Source of the DNA: Platerodrilus igneus
Lineage: Eukaryota; Arthropoda; Insecta; Coleoptera; Lycidae
Direction: 5' to 3'
DNA: 64,000 nucleotides
Assembly: GCA_036346225.1 (NCBI GenBank)
Contig: JARFIW010001104.1
Coordinates: 8,396,001-8,460,000, forward strand
This document shows, one piece after another, positions 1 to 12,754 of the stretch; positions within the stretch are counted from its first letter, which is position 1; each line of letters begins with the position of its first letter. Below the pieces are notes generated by a model. It made no database searches, was not told the DNA's origin, and was given only the letters and a program-made list of their open reading frames with translations. A program made the position numbers and the translations under genes.

Positions 1-2639
1 GATTAAGTCACGGTCACTGAATTTTGGAATTTAATTAGAAAGGTTAACAATATGCAAGTTGTTTCTTAATATGTTTTATTAAAAACCCATTGTATGTAGT
101 ATACCATTTTACAAGAATTCTAAAAATAAAATCTACGTTTTGTATACCTCTTAACCGATTAGTGCCCAGTGATGCCAAATAGCACTGCGGTAAATACTAT
201 TATTTATTTTTTATTTGTTTATTAACGGATGTACCCATTTAATAAAAAAGTATATGTACAAGCATTATGTTACAAACCAGAAAACAAACTAAAATAAGTA
301 CACAAAATTCTTTAGAATGACAAGAAATAAATAACTGATATTTATATATTTTGCTAAAAGATTCATTTAATTTAATTCTTAAAATTTACGAGTGAGACTG
401 AAGAAATGTAGCTCAGGATAGTTAGCAATTCATGTAATCCTCGATAGAATACAAAAGTGCATTCCATAAAATGTTCAGTAGAGAGGAGATTTAAAAAGTA
501 GAGGATTACGGACATGATAAGGATTTGCAACAAAACCTGCAGAGAACTATCGAACAATCAACATGGCTGTTAATTAATTTTAAAAGAAAGCATAGATCAA
601 AAAATTTCTTTCTGTCGTCCTAAATTAGTTAAATAATCATGATGTCATTGTATATAGAATTTCAATTTAGCACACAAATTTAACGAACTTCTTTTGAATA
701 CATTTAAGTCTTTTTATTAGATCGTTGTTATTTGGATTCCAAATTACACAGCAGTAATTAATTCATAATAGATCTCACATTGAACGAGTTTATTTTCTAG
801 TAATATTTTCACAAATACCTAATTTAATTAATTCATAAAAGTCAATGTAAATATAATATCGCTACACAATCTACGTGATAAATATTACATATTGTTGATA
901 CAGTATAAGCTTTCGTATTGAGAGTATAAAATTTTAAAATAAGCGGTGACAGAAAATGCCATTTGTTAGTGTCACTATAAGAGCTCCCTCCTTTTGATGA
1001 TTGTAAAATCATAACTGTTGTCAAGCGGTAAGCATACGTCAATAGAACACTTTCAGCTGAGCTGTTGTTAGAGAAAGTCAATTGTTCTTTAAATCAAAGA
1101 ACATGCCGTTGTTGCAGACCACGTATTGGAAGCACCAAAAGTTTAAAGTCGTTTTCAAGATGAAATCGTCTCGGCGAAGCGCATTATATGTCCACGCTTG
1201 GCAGGTATTAGTTCGCATAAGACGGGACGTTAAATTGTTTTAAATGGCTTTAGGATAACAGTAAGTATTACTGAGTTTAAAGCCTTACTAATTTATATTT
1301 GTAGTGCAACTTGTGTAACTTGGGCAACTTGTGAAATTTGTGTAAATTATATAACTTAAGCAACTTACTATAATTTAAGAAGCTTTCTTTAATTTAAGAA
1401 ATATATAAAATTTGTTTGGTAATCAATGAAAATTTATTGGCAACTATTTGAAATTTAAAATTTATTAACAATCTGGCGTGGTTCAATTGTTTGATGTGGA
1501 CGCACGTGATGTTTTGTTGGATTTTCAGTACCCAGCTAATTGGATTGTGTGATAATGGAAATTCCTAATTTGTAAATGCTGAAACAAGAAGATTACAATT
1601 TATTAATTATTATTCCGGGTATGGTCCTTATACCTTGCAAGTATTTTTCTGATGGATTAACATATGGTATGTAACTTGTGTTTTTTTATACATCAGCTGT
1701 AGCATTTGGCATAGCAGACAAATAAGTTTTGTTTGTTCATGTGGAAATTTTCTAGTTCATTATGTGAATGACAAACAAGTTATTTTTAAACTTTGGTGAA
1801 AGGAAAGTTTCATTTTTAATCTTTGCATTAGTACTAACAAAAAACGGTAGATGTCGATATAAAAATAGAAAAGATTAACCTTCAGATTTAACGAAAATTA
1901 AAGCGATTATTTGAATTACAAATTATTTTATCTTAGAGAATTAAATTGTTACATTTTGCATTTCATTAAATATTAATTGGAATATTTTGCCATTGAATGT
2001 AAGGTCCATGTAGTACTACCAAGACCAAATAAAGTTGTTATATAAATTTAATTTATTCAAAAACTCAAATTTAATCATTTTCTAGTATAAATTTTGCTAG
2101 ACTACTAATGTAAAAACTACTATATTCTATTTGTGAGAGATGCTGATTATTACCAAGTACATATTTCTCATTATTATTATTTAATCAAATTTTTAAAGAT
2201 GTTTTGTCAATGTTTTAACTGCAATTTGAAGGAATAGATTTTCGTTTTGGTCAAGACTATTATTATTAGTTGGAATGAATGAGGGTTGATTCTAATTAAT
2301 TAAGAATTTTTGAAATGAGTGCACAAACTGTGCTAGACTTGTCTTTATCTGTTTACAGGTGTGGCAGTGCATCTTTAAAGGTCAATATCGAGCCATAAGG
2401 TAAGAAAACTTTAGGTATTGTGTTCCTGTAATATTTTGTATAGCGGTATTTGAGTATAGATTTCTGCATTCGCCTTATACAAAAGACTCAAGTAAGGTCT
2501 TCTTAGTATACAAAAATTCGGTGGCGGCATATTCTCTACAATTTTGGTCGCAGTCCAACCCCGACCCAAAGCTCATGTTCTACCCAGAGCTAATCGCTCG
2601 ACTAGCCGCTTAACCTTTGGAGGTGTCCTCATCTACGAG
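1..2639. other. AT-rich stretch with no recognisable gene
   Basis: Both strands carry only short open frames that resemble nothing I know. Two details were noted. A consensus-like 5' splice donor (ACA/GTAAGTATT) lies at about 1261, after a 46-codon open frame that starts at 1104. An imperfect run of 'aactt(g)tg' words lies at 1305-1380. Neither is enough to call an exon. Confidence 0.4.
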
Positions 2640-3145
2640 CCATTTTCCGCCGAAACTAACCGTGGGCTCTTTTCATCTTCAGGAAATCCTCGTTATCTAT
2701 CCTTGTGCCTTTCAGCTGGTCACATAGGAGTAAAATAAATTACCCCTTGGTAAGGCAAAACCTTATAACATAAGCTCCATATAACATTATTCTTATTTCT
2801 GAGAAGTGTTTGGACTATCTGATAATGAACCCAAGCATTCTATTCCCCTTAAATACAGTGGTTTTACGTTTTATTTTACATGACATCTTAGAATCAACAA
2901 CGACACCCAGATATTTCACACGTGTTACCCAAACAACCTTTTTATTTTTTATACAATAAATGCAGTGTATATATTAGGATATATTTTTGGCGATTCTGAT
3001 ACTTTTATACTTATCACCAGTATTAAGACTTAGAATTTTGTAATCACACTAAGCAATAAATTAATCTATTTACTTTTGAAGGCAGACACACTCTCCATCC
3101 CTATTTACTTTCGTAAATATTTTAAATCATCAATATGCATGGTAA
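2640..3145 (-). pseudogene. Decayed non-LTR retrotransposon reverse transcriptase fragment (Jockey/CR1-like)
   Basis: Read on the minus strand, 3145 to 2640, broken frames give a degraded catalytic box (HIDDLK, where the family has Y/FADD) near 3120. This is followed by a KYLGVVVDSKMS motif near 2915 and then RMLGFIIR and LYGAYV. These occur in this order in the RT thumb and connection region of Jockey/CR1-type elements. Stops and frameshifts occur throughout, and no endonuclease or 3' end could be traced on either side. This is a dead fragment. The superfamily is fairly sure; the clade is not. Confidence 0.6.
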
Positions 3146-4199
3146 AGGTTGGAATTTGGAGGTAGCGGTAACTGGGAGGTACTTTTTAAAACTTGTTGTT
3201 GCTTCTCTGGGTTGTCGTGAAGCAGTAACTGGTAAATCAAAAGATGTCATATTGGTAGGCATTACATGTATTATTTCTTGACATTTTACTTGAAGACTCT
3301 AAACAGGAAAATATTTTTTTGCTTCACTCCTTGCATTTTAGTTTTAAAAGTGACAATCGAGGTTTGTGCCACCTTAACCATTACGTCCTACTCTTTTTTG
3401 ACAAGTGTATTTTTTATTTTGCAATAAAACAATGTACACTCTAAAGAACATTTTTTACGGAGTAAATTGAGGAGGGTGGTATAAATACCATCCAGAGAAT
3501 GGTGGTATAAATATCACCCAATTACCATCATGTGGGAATCACGCCACAACCAGAACAGAGAGCATACATTTTCAGCTTAAAAGAACCTTTATAAAATTCA
3601 GTGCTTTGCATAATCTCAATGCATCTTTAAATCGTTACAACAAGGTTTGCATTCAATTTAACACGCATCGTTCATTTACATCGCAGACGACCGTTACAAA
3701 ACAACATCTGCTGAAAACTTTCCATTGCTATTCACTGCACTTATTAGTACAAATAAGAATAGTTGTTTACAGCATTTCTGTATAAACTCGTGATTGTTGT
3801 AGAAATACAAACTTTTACGATTTTATACGGAAATGTTCGAACAAATTGTTTTACTAAAGTCAACAGAGGCGTGGTATTTACGTTACCACATCTAGACGGA
3901 AACGTATTTACATGCGTGCTCAAGGATTTTCAGTGAATCTTTATCCAGCTTTCGGGTTTATCAAAACATTCGTCTTGAATTGTTGAATATTTGTTTCAGC
4001 CTGTCGCATTTATAGCAGATATAAGTGAGAAGGTAGCATAAATATTGGTGGATCAGATGCAGTGTTTGGCACATGCAGTCTAGGCCCACTAATGTACAGT
4101 GCCGAAATAAATAATCTGTCTCAGGAATGGACCCCAGGATCACCGACGATGAAGAGGCCAACGACATGCTCCGTCAGATGATGGATTTCCACTGTAACA
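3146..4199. other. Non-coding stretch upstream of the Jockey-like element
   Basis: No gene is supported. A short palindromic word, tggtataaatacca, and a second imperfect copy lie at 3475-3520. The distal part (about 3950-4200) may be the 5' leader of the Jockey-like element that follows, but no boundary can be fixed. Confidence 0.3.
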
Positions 4200-4237
4200 T
4201 ACCCGAACACCTCAAGCAGTAGTACATCTTTGCATCA

Positions 4238-5525
4238 GTGACAGCTGAAGCAACACCATTACCCGAAGCCACCCCACCGTCACACATGGAACTTTCGAGC
4301 TCATCGGGCGAAGATGAATGTAACAAAGATCGCAAGCATCTGAAGAAGCACAAGAGCATCGGATCCAGCGAGTCCGAAGACAGTTTCACCACCACCAAGA
4401 AGCGCACTCACTATCGAAGTGTAAGAGACGTTAATAAAAAACTTGTTGCAGGCCATCAACCGAAATGATTATGACAAGTAATTGCTTTGGCGCCATCAAA
4501 GATACTCAACAGGAAATGAAAGAAGATTGTGAAAACGACCAGCACAGCAGCAGCGAAGAAACTCCATCTATTGCCTCCAATTGCCTTGAAGGACAGACAA
4601 AGTGGTCCCAGGTCTGCTAGGCCATCACCAACAAGAGATATGGCTACACCAAGGCCAAGAATATCCAGGATGGCATCAGTATCCAGGCGACCACCATCTA
4701 TGACTTCAGAGGCATCACCAGAATGCTATCTGAAGGTAAGTTACCTTACTATTCGTACAGGTGGCAGAAAGAAAAATTGCTGAAAGCAGTACTACAAGGA
4801 CTTCCTATAGATCTTTCCGAAGAAGAGATCATCAGTAAGGCCTTCCAGTCCAGAATTTCACAAGGTTATGGGGCTGAGCGCCGCCCCATGCCGCTGTTCC
4901 TGATTCAGCTGGACCACATCCAGAAGAGCAAGGGGAGCTCCGACGTTGTACTGGTCTGTTGTCTGCAGGCCCATGTCGAATTCGTGCGAAGAAAGCCCAC
5001 GACAAGCGAGTCACTGCTGTCAGAGGTTTCACCACATGCAGAGCCCTGCCATGTTCCACCTCATTGCATCAAGTGCGGTAAGGAGCACCACAACACTCTC
5101 TGCAGGAAGCACAGGTATGTCGCAGTGAAGTGCGCAAACTGCCAGGAGGCATACCCAGTCAGCTACAGAGGATGCGCCGCCTTTCCGAGGCAGCTCCAGC
5201 TAGGCAGCCCAGAGCACTAGCGAGAAGCCCACCTGCAGCCAACGCAAGTACTGCAGTGTCCTTTGTTCAGACGACCCGTGGGGAACCGGAGCCTAGTACT
5301 TCTGCAGTCGCTACCGCCCAGCCAGCAGCCACTTCGTCTCCACCGGCAACACCGGCAGCTACCACCGCCCAGGAAGAGATGGGAATTGGACAGCTGATGG
5401 CCCTTCTGTGTTCCGTAGACCTGGGGAAGATCACAGCTGTCTTTGCCGGAGCCAAGAAAATGAGAGAAATCCTGACAGCACTGTTCAGCTGGCTTCCAGA
5501 CATCGTAGCCATTTTTAAATTGTAG
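4238..5525 (+). pseudogene. Jockey ORF1 (gag-like nucleic-acid binding protein), frameshifted
   Basis: The ORF is spread over several overlapping frames. A Ser/Glu-rich N-terminal region (4238-4468) is followed by the conserved gag core, with GLPIDLSEEEI and PLFLIQL around 4800-4910. Next comes a Cys/His region (CIKCGKEHHNTLC, then CANCQ and SYRGC, 5075-5175) that corresponds to the zinc knuckles of Jockey gag. The C-terminal part is Ala/Pro/Thr-rich with a final hydrophobic segment. In the family this protein packages the element RNA. At least three frameshifts make this copy non-functional. Confidence 0.75.
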
Positions 5526-5539
5526 GTACGTTTATGGTT

Positions 5540-7518
5540 AACAAACGAAAACCTTTGTCCCTACATGTAGCGTTCTGGAATGTCAACGGGCTCTTGGTGA
5601 GGAAGTTCCAGTTCCTTGAGTTAGCAAAGAGAGGTACAACCTGGACATTGGGATGGTGAACGAGACCCACTTCAGAGAAGCCGACAATCCAAGAATAGTA
5701 AACTACATTTGCTACTGGAACAACAGACAAGACTGAAAAGGAGGTGGTACCGCCATCTACATCAAGAATGGAATCAACCACTACAGCGTCTGCACTAGAG
5801 ATCTACTGCACCTGAAGGCCACCACCATAGGTTAGGACAGTGTCTGCAGGTACAATACGCTTTCTTTCAGGCTACAATCCGCCAGTCAGATCTATCCAAG
5901 AAGTGGTCCTGGACACCATTTTACTTACCAGGACACCAACGATACCGGCTGGTGACTTCAATGCAAAGCAGCCAACTTGAAACAGCAGAATGACCAACTA
6001 GAACGGAAGAAACCTGCGTAACTACGTGGACAAAAGACTAGCAGCAGTTGAAGGACCACTTAGCCAGCCCACTACTGCCACAACGGAGAGAGGCCCGACA
6101 TCATAGTCATCAAGGACCTAGCAGTCAACGAACTGGAGTTAGACTATTACCCAGTGCTACTGAGTGTAGGCGAAGACTTCACTGAAGAGGAGGATCGGCC
6201 AAAGAAACCCACCTGCTGGGCAGCATTCACAGACCACCTGCAGGAGACCATCCCACTGATCCCATTCTTCAACACAGTGGACGAAGTGGATGTAGCAGTG
6301 GTGCTACTGTCCAGAGCTATCCTGTCAACCCTGGAGACGATGTTCAAGAGAACGATGGTATGCAGATAGCACCAGCAGATTCCAGAGGACACCAGGCAGT
6401 TCATTAGAGAGAAGAACCATGCCAGGAAGAACTACCAGTGCTCCTGAGACACAGATAACAGGAATGCAGACTACAACCTACGTAAGCGTCTCCTTGCAGG
6501 AACACCAGAATGAATGGTAGAGAAGAAAGATTGTGTCCCTAGAAGAAGACCACGATTCAATGGCAGATGTTGAACAGGAATTCAGCAACTATGCCGCCAA
6601 CACAGGGAGAGAATAGAATGGCCTACACAAAAGAGGGCAAGGCCGAAGCTTTTGCAGGGTATTTGGAACGACAGTTTAACCTGAACTATGCCTAAGCTGA
6701 ACTCAACTGGGTGAGATAGTCAACAGAGCAGTCAGAGACTGCCTAGAAGAAGACGATGGAGCTGCTGCACGTGACTCTCCATGAGTTGGAGAAGTTTATC
6801 AGAAGAGCAAAGATTCGGAAGGCACCAAATCCTGACGGCATCCCAACCAAAGCCGTTCAAAATACTTCCGGTAAGAGCGAAAGCATGTTATTGGTCATAC
6901 TTAATGCCATATTACGTCTGCGTCATTTCTCTGTACCCTGAAAGTGCGCAGATGTAATTTTTTTATAGAAGCCTGAGCAGTCTGCAAGCTTCATGCAGAA
7001 CTACCGCCCCATCATTCTCCTACCGGTTCTCGGCTAGTTAGCAGAGGGTGTCATACATCAATATCTACGGGACGAAATCAAGTAGCGAGGATACATCCCT
7101 AACGAGCCTTCAATCCGACTATTCCACTGTTCATCGGATCCTGCATCTCGTGGAGTTTGTCACCGATGGTTTCAACAGGAAGCAGTCAACCGGCGTCATC
7201 TTCCTTGATGTTTCCAAGGCATTCGCCGAGTGTGGCATCAGGGAGTTGTATACAAGCTGCTAGTGTTGGACATCCACCAAAGACGGGCAAGACTCATCGC
7301 ATCGGTTCTGGACCAAATAAGATTTCAAGTGAAGATAGGCAACTCCCGTTCTTCAGCCCGACAGATGGAAGCTCGGGTGCCTCCTTTCATCACTACTCTA
7401 CTTCCTGTTCACTTGCGACGTGTTGAAGACTAGCAACACCCAACTGTCTTTCTACGCCGATGACACCGCCATAACCTCCAGGTCAGTAGCCCCTTGGTTA
7501 GTGACAAGAAGACTTTGT
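5540..7518 (+). pseudogene. Jockey ORF2, endonuclease plus first part of reverse transcriptase
   Basis: The endonuclease begins at about 5560 with a WNVNGLL-type motif and is followed by a NETHF motif (about 5660) and GDFNAK (about 5950). The RT starts near 6756 with RKAPNPDGIP, then NYRP (about 7000), a DVSKAF motif (about 7207) and VKIGN (about 7330), and ends with FYADDTA at about 7450. These are the expected Jockey RT blocks in order. Many stops and frame changes are present. The coding match ends abruptly near 7518, where foreign sequence begins. Confidence 0.8.
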
Positions 7519-9590
7519 AACAATTACGATTTTCTGTTATTCAAATATACAATTTTATTCAATACACCTTGTCTATAAATATCAAATTTCTATTGAAACC
7601 TTTTATTATAAATTCATACATAGTACGCCATCTACATTAGAATAGCAAAAGTACACTTTAAGTGAACTTCTAGTTGTTTGTATTTTGATTCGATATCTCC
7701 CTTCCCGGCGCATGCTTGTATAGCCAAGATTGCCTCGTGGAAAAGGCCATTTTGATATCAGATGTAGTCCGTATACCAGTATTATCTAGGGCCTGCACGT
7801 TTTTAATTAAACATGCCGTCCCAAAAATTAGTTAAGTGGAGCCAACGCGTGCCATAAGTTTAGTTTTGATAACAGCATTGACCTAAAAATGGTTGTAGAT
7901 ATATTTTTACGCGCAAATTCTTTTTATTAGTTTAGAGTTTTAAGGATTAAAAATTAAGTATGGAATATGGAGACAATTTAACTTCTAAAATGTTAAATTC
8001 AAGTAACATTATTAAACAATGAAAATATTGTATTATAAAAAAAAACAATCGTTAATCTTAAAGCAAGCACAAAATTCGAAGGCCGTTTTAATTGTTGCTA
8101 GGCAGGAAAGTGGAAATCCCCACATGGGATTGGTTTGAATGAAGGTCAACTTCGGACCCCTGCGTCAGACACATTCAACGGTAAGAGTAGGGACGCAGCT
8201 GTTTAAAAAAAGATCTTTAAAAGAAAGAAAACCGGCAGACGAACGGATAGCTAGCGGTGAGTCATCCTCAATTTTTATACCTATACTATTCTGAAGGAAC
8301 TTTCATAAAAAAAAAACACAAATAATTTTCGAAGTAGCTATACACAAGTTTATTTAAAATTAATTCTTAATATTTTTGCAAAAGTTCATAGCTCAATTAA
8401 TTTGCTTCAAATAAAGTTTAGTATGAAAATTTAGTATTTGAGTAAGGCATATTTGACCTTAATATTTTCCAAGTATTTCTGTAAGATTGGGTTTGAAGTT
8501 ACAAAGTTGTAGTAAAAGGTTTGCTTTATTGAACATGTGATATGATAAGAATTGTTTGCCGAATTATTGTGTATAACACATTGTGATAATACGTCTGATG
8601 TATAATTCAATGTCGACAATAAGTACTTTTCTTTGACCTTTGATTTTATTAAAGATAGCAATTAAAAATAACCAGAGAATTGTTTTTTTTAATATGTAAT
8701 TTTTTTTGTACACTGAAAAGGATCCTATTCTAGCAGCAGGAAGTCACTGTAACATAAAATAAAAGTCATATTTCTTAAAGAGAACTGAAGTAATTTATGC
8801 AATTAATGAAACAATATTCCAAGAATGCTTAGATATTAATATTAAATAGTGAAAACGGAACTGTTTCGGAAGTCTCCGTATAAATAAGTTTGTATAAACA
8901 ATGTATATATAAATATTTTTTTAAAAAAATCAATAGAAAAAATATTAAGTTGTCTCAAAATTTTTTTTCTTTAAAGTCAACAGTAATTATCCTACAGAAG
9001 TAAACAGTTTATAAATATGAAACTTTAATACTGAAGATAAGTATTATTAGTGTTAAAGTTAAAAGTTTTTCTTGAAAGCATAATTTTTACTAGTGGATTT
9101 ACATATAATTTTTTTGTGATAAAGTGACTAGGCTGTAACGAAGTCCTAGTTTGAACATGTTTAGGTGTGGTTAAATTTTCAGATAGCCGAGATCGTCGTT
9201 CCCATTCCAGGTTGCAGAGATTAAAGTAAGTATTTTTGTTTACGTTGCTCGTCGTACATTTTTTATTTCTTTTTCCGAAGATTTCCGTATCTGATCTTCG
9301 GATAGTTTCGTATTATAACATTCATTAAGATACGGTGGCATCCAATAAAATTTCTTTCGTTTTATCGTATACCATCCTACGACCCTAGCTCATAGCTCTG
9401 CCCTAAGCTGAAGAAGCTTAGCTGTCTGGAAGATCTCTTTAGAGGGACCCTTTTGTCTGAAAGCCATTCAACATCCTTTTTACCCTGGGCTTGACCGTCA
9501 AACAGGAACCCCTTATAATCTATCGAGGCTCTGCCGCCTATATGGTAGAGCGGACATACTATATTCTTTAAGAAGAATAAGTAGTTAACA
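7519..9590. other. Insertion of about 2.1 kb inside the Jockey RT gene, unclassified
   Basis: The stretch is much more AT-rich than the flanking Jockey code and splits its RT domain. No long open frame, inverted ends or poly-A tail was found. The left junction reads ttgtaacaa and the right flank contains gttaacaa, so a short target duplication is possible but unproven. GC-richer islands at 8090-8270 and 9360-9560 match no family I recognise. Confidence 0.5.
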
Positions 9591-10135
9591 AAAATAGGTT
9601 AACAACTTCAAGACGCCGCCACCACCTTGGAGAGATGGTTCCTGGACAAGAGCAGCACAATAATCCTGACAAAGAGGAAGCTCCAACCAGACAAGGTAAT
9701 CGTGATCATCAACGAGGCCAATCTCATGTAAGATGCAGGCCAAGTACTTGGGAGTAACTATTGACCGAAGACTCACATGGGGAACCCACATCGCCAGTAG
9801 CACCTCCACAGGCAACAAGATCAAGATCCGCAAGACCATCATTAGACCGAACCTCACCTATGCATTAGTAGCGTGGCTATGCAGCCAAGTTACACCTCAA
9901 TCGGCTGCAAACCGTCCAATCAAAGAACCTTCGCATGGCACTCAACGCACCATGGTACGTGAGGATCGACCAACTCCACTCAGACGTCAACTTCCCAAGG
10001 ATGGCGGAATTAATCAAGACAGCTGCAAGGAAGAACTTCGATGGAATGGCTCTTCATGACAACCCCCTCATTAGGAAGCAGTGGACTACGACGAGAGTGC
10101 ACCGATGAAGTACAGAAGACCGAAGACAGTACTTT
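9591..10135 (+). pseudogene. Jockey ORF2, C-terminal continuation of reverse transcriptase
   Basis: The sequence resumes at the point where the RT was interrupted. It codes for a Leu/Asp-rich helix, then KYLGVTIDRRLTWG (about 9735-9780) and IRPNLTYALVAW (about 9840-9880), which is the RT thumb and connection region of Jockey-type elements. It is frameshifted upstream of 9733. A degenerate tail reaches about 10130. Together with 5540-7518 it forms one ancestral ORF2. Confidence 0.75.
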
Positions 10136-10351
10136 TAGATTAGCATGGTTTAATTTGTAAATGAAATATCTTAAGTCAGCTGTCATTAGGACAGCAAGAT
10201 AACCCGCTTTTGCAGTAGATGTAGGTTTGAAATATGTCCTCATTTCTTTCTCATTAGTTAGACTAAAAATGTAATAATTTTCTAAATTAAAAAATTTCAT
10301 AAACACCAATAGATTAAGAGTAGAGATTGTAAATTGAAATTCAATAAAGAA
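10136..10351. other. AT-rich linker, possibly the Jockey 3' UTR
   Basis: No gene is seen. The stretch lies between the end of Jockey ORF2 and the left end of the pogo/Tigger element. Confidence 0.3.
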
Positions 10352-10380
10352 TACCGTATTTTCTCGAATCTAATGCGCAC
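10352..10380 (+). repeat. Left terminal inverted repeat of the pogo/Tigger element
   Basis: It begins with the TA dinucleotide and matches the reverse complement of 12755-12783 with at most one or two differences. Confidence 0.9.
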
Positions 10381-10675
10381 AAGAAGCACACTTACCTTCA
10401 GAGTGGATCAGGTGCATTCAAATAATTATAAAAATGCACCCTTGAATGTTATGTGCAGACTATACAACAGCATACAAAGTGAATTGGACATTTTTAATAG
10501 TAAACCAAAAATGATGAAGGAAAGACTAGATATTGTTCTAATATAATGACATATTTGTGCCAAGTGATAATGAGTTACATATTACTGTATACATTTTTCT
10601 TTTTGTTATTATTTTTCATACTCTATAATTGGGCCAATGACCTGTTGAGTTTGTAACTAAATAAATAAAAATCTT
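10381..10675 (+). pseudogene. 3' end of a Jockey/CR1-like retrotransposon inserted in the pogo element
   Basis: An open frame ends with NAPLNVMCRLYNSIQ and ELDIFN, the typical last residues of insect Jockey/CR1 RT proteins. It is followed by a short 3' UTR containing ataattgggccaatgacctg and by an aataaataaaaa tail. The sequence lies between the pogo left end and its next subterminal repeat, so it is a younger, 5'-truncated insertion. The same 3' UTR word pattern recurs at 21064-21162. Confidence 0.65.
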
Positions 10676-11277
10676 TTCTGCCCATTTTTAGTTTCAAAAT
10701 TCAGGGTGCACATTAGAATCGATGACGCACTAAAATCGCATATTTTCTGCAGATTTGATTAAAACGATATTTAATGCGTACGTTAGAATAATTAACATAC
10801 CTAGCTGTTAGTATACCTAGTAAAACGATACTATTTATTTATAATTTTAATTAATTTATTAATTAATAGATAACAGACAGACAGATAGACACACTGTTAT
10901 TTATTTTATATAACGAACTACCTTGGCTGTTTGTTGACATTAACTATAAATACTGAGTATTGATACATGGTATTAGTAAAAATTAACAAATATAAGTAAT
11001 TGACCCAACAGGATGTTTATATCCTGTTTGTAGTAGATTGGAGAAACTACCTATTCACTAGCTTACTGATGAGTCATACTGTTCATGGAATTTAGGAGGG
11101 AACAACTGACAACCTGCTACCTCAGTATCAGTTTGTACCCAACTGCGAGTTCGATAACTTAACCTTTATAGTAGACGTACTGTAGGAGACGCGTAATTCG
11201 TATTCGTCTATCGTATTGTAGACGGTAGCCTGCTGTAGTGCACTTACGACCTATACTAGGTATTGCTTTTATTCAAT

Positions 11278-12562
11278 ATGGACCGGAAACAGAGAAGAGT
11301 GTCGTATGAAGTCAGTTTCAAGAGAAAGATTATTTTGCATGCTGAACGACATGGAAACCGGCAAACTGCAAGAGAGTTTAGCATAGCAGAGAGCAACATT
11401 AGGTTATGGCGGCAGCATAAAACAGAAATTTTTTCTTGTCGGGCATCAAGAAAAAAATTAACAGGGCCTCAGCGAAGAAGACATCCCCAAGTTGACACCA
11501 AAGTGCTAGAATTTGTTATTGTGAGTAGAAGAAATGGACTACCAGTGACTAGTAAAACAATACAACGTAAAGCTTCTGAAGTGGCTGCCGACCTGAAAAT
11601 ACCGCGTGATTTATTTAAGTGTAGTCGTGGTTGGGCTGAGCGTTTCATGAGAAGAACTGGACTGTCATTGAGGCGGCGAACGACTGTATGTCAGAAACTC
11701 CCTTCCAATTTCGAAGAAAAATTACTTAATTTTCAACGTAATGTAATTAAGCTTCGACAAAAGGTCAGTTATCGACTAGCACAGATCGGTAATGCGGACG
11801 AGACACCAATTTGGTTTGATATGACAAGCAATTACACAATTGAAGAGAAAGGTGCAAAAGAGGTACGAATAAGGATGAGTGGATGCGAAAAGCAGCGGAT
11901 TAACGTAATGCTGGGCATCACGGCAGATTGCAACAAGCTTCCTCTATTTTTAATTTTTAAAAGAAAAACGTCACCAAAAAATAAAACAACATGCCATCTC
12001 TACCCCAGTAATGTAATTGTGCGATTCCAGGAAAAAAGCTGGATGACAGGACCTAATGCTGGAATGGCTTACGAATGTGTCGTGTCAGCGACCTGGCGCT
12101 TTTTTCAATACCCCATTGATGCTCTGCTTAGACTCCTTCCGAGCCCATATGACTGACCAAGTTAAAAGAAAAATGTCTGATATGAACACAACACTCGTTG
12201 TCATTCCATGAGGTATGACGTCCATTTTACAACCACTGGATGTTTGTGTAAATAAATCATTTAAGAATAAAGTTCAAGAACAGTACGATAAGTAGTTATG
12301 TGATCCAAATTGTGAACTAACCCCGACCGGGAAAATCAAGCGTGCCTCGCCCGATACTGTCTCGCATTGGATTTCAGTAGCTTGGAAAAATATTCCGGAT
12401 AATCTCATTGAAAAGTTCTTTAAGAATTGCTCCATCTCAAATGCATTAGATGGCACAGAAGATGACGTTCTTTGGAATGAAGATGAGGAAGACCATGAAG
12501 GTACTAGCGATTCCGATAACGTTTCGTCAGATTCTTCCGATTTAGAAGATAAGTTACATTGA
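11278..12562 (+). pseudogene. pogo/Tigger-like transposase, one frameshift and a nonsense codon
   Basis: I place the start at the ATG at 11278. The N-terminal helix-turn-helix (SFKRKIILHAE, then TAREFSIAESNIRLWR) is followed by a CENP-B-type DNA-binding segment (residues about 60-140) and a DDE domain. The first catalytic Asp is in ADETPIWFDM (codon 11797). The second is in LDSFRAH (12131), reachable only after a frameshift near 12080. The third is in LQPLD (12239). A TGA at about 12209 interrupts the catalytic domain. The C-terminus is an acidic Asp/Glu/Ser tail ending in TGA at 12560-12562. This element protein binds the inverted ends and catalyses cut-and-paste. This copy cannot be active. 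Confidence 0.85.
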
Positions 12563-12754
12563 AAATTGGTATGTACGCAAGTTAATTTGAAAACATTCTT
12601 TAAATATGGACTAGGCTAGATTTTTATTTAGGTACATGTACCTAGATTTCTATTACCTAATTATTGTTGTGATGTAGGTGATGCGCATTAGATTCGGGAA
12701 AATATAAAAATTGAAAATCTTGCACATCAAAAACGAGCTGCGCATTACATTCGA

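Larger units (their letters stand above)
4200..10135 (+). mobile_element. Jockey-clade non-LTR retrotransposon, degenerate and split by an insertion
   Basis: The element contains a gag-like ORF1, an apurinic-type endonuclease and a reverse transcriptase, in the standard Jockey order and all on the plus strand. RT homology stops just after the FYADDTA box at about 7450 and resumes at about 9595, where the protein continues with the expected next segment. The intervening 2.1 kb is therefore a later insertion. GC content and codon use are visibly higher than in the surrounding AT-rich DNA. The 5' and 3' ends are not defined precisely. No poly-A tail was seen after 10135. Confidence 0.8.

Noticed and set aside
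2544..2738. 64-residue plus-strand open frame
   Set aside because: It overlaps the minus-strand RT fragment, which explains the composition. It is a shadow frame.
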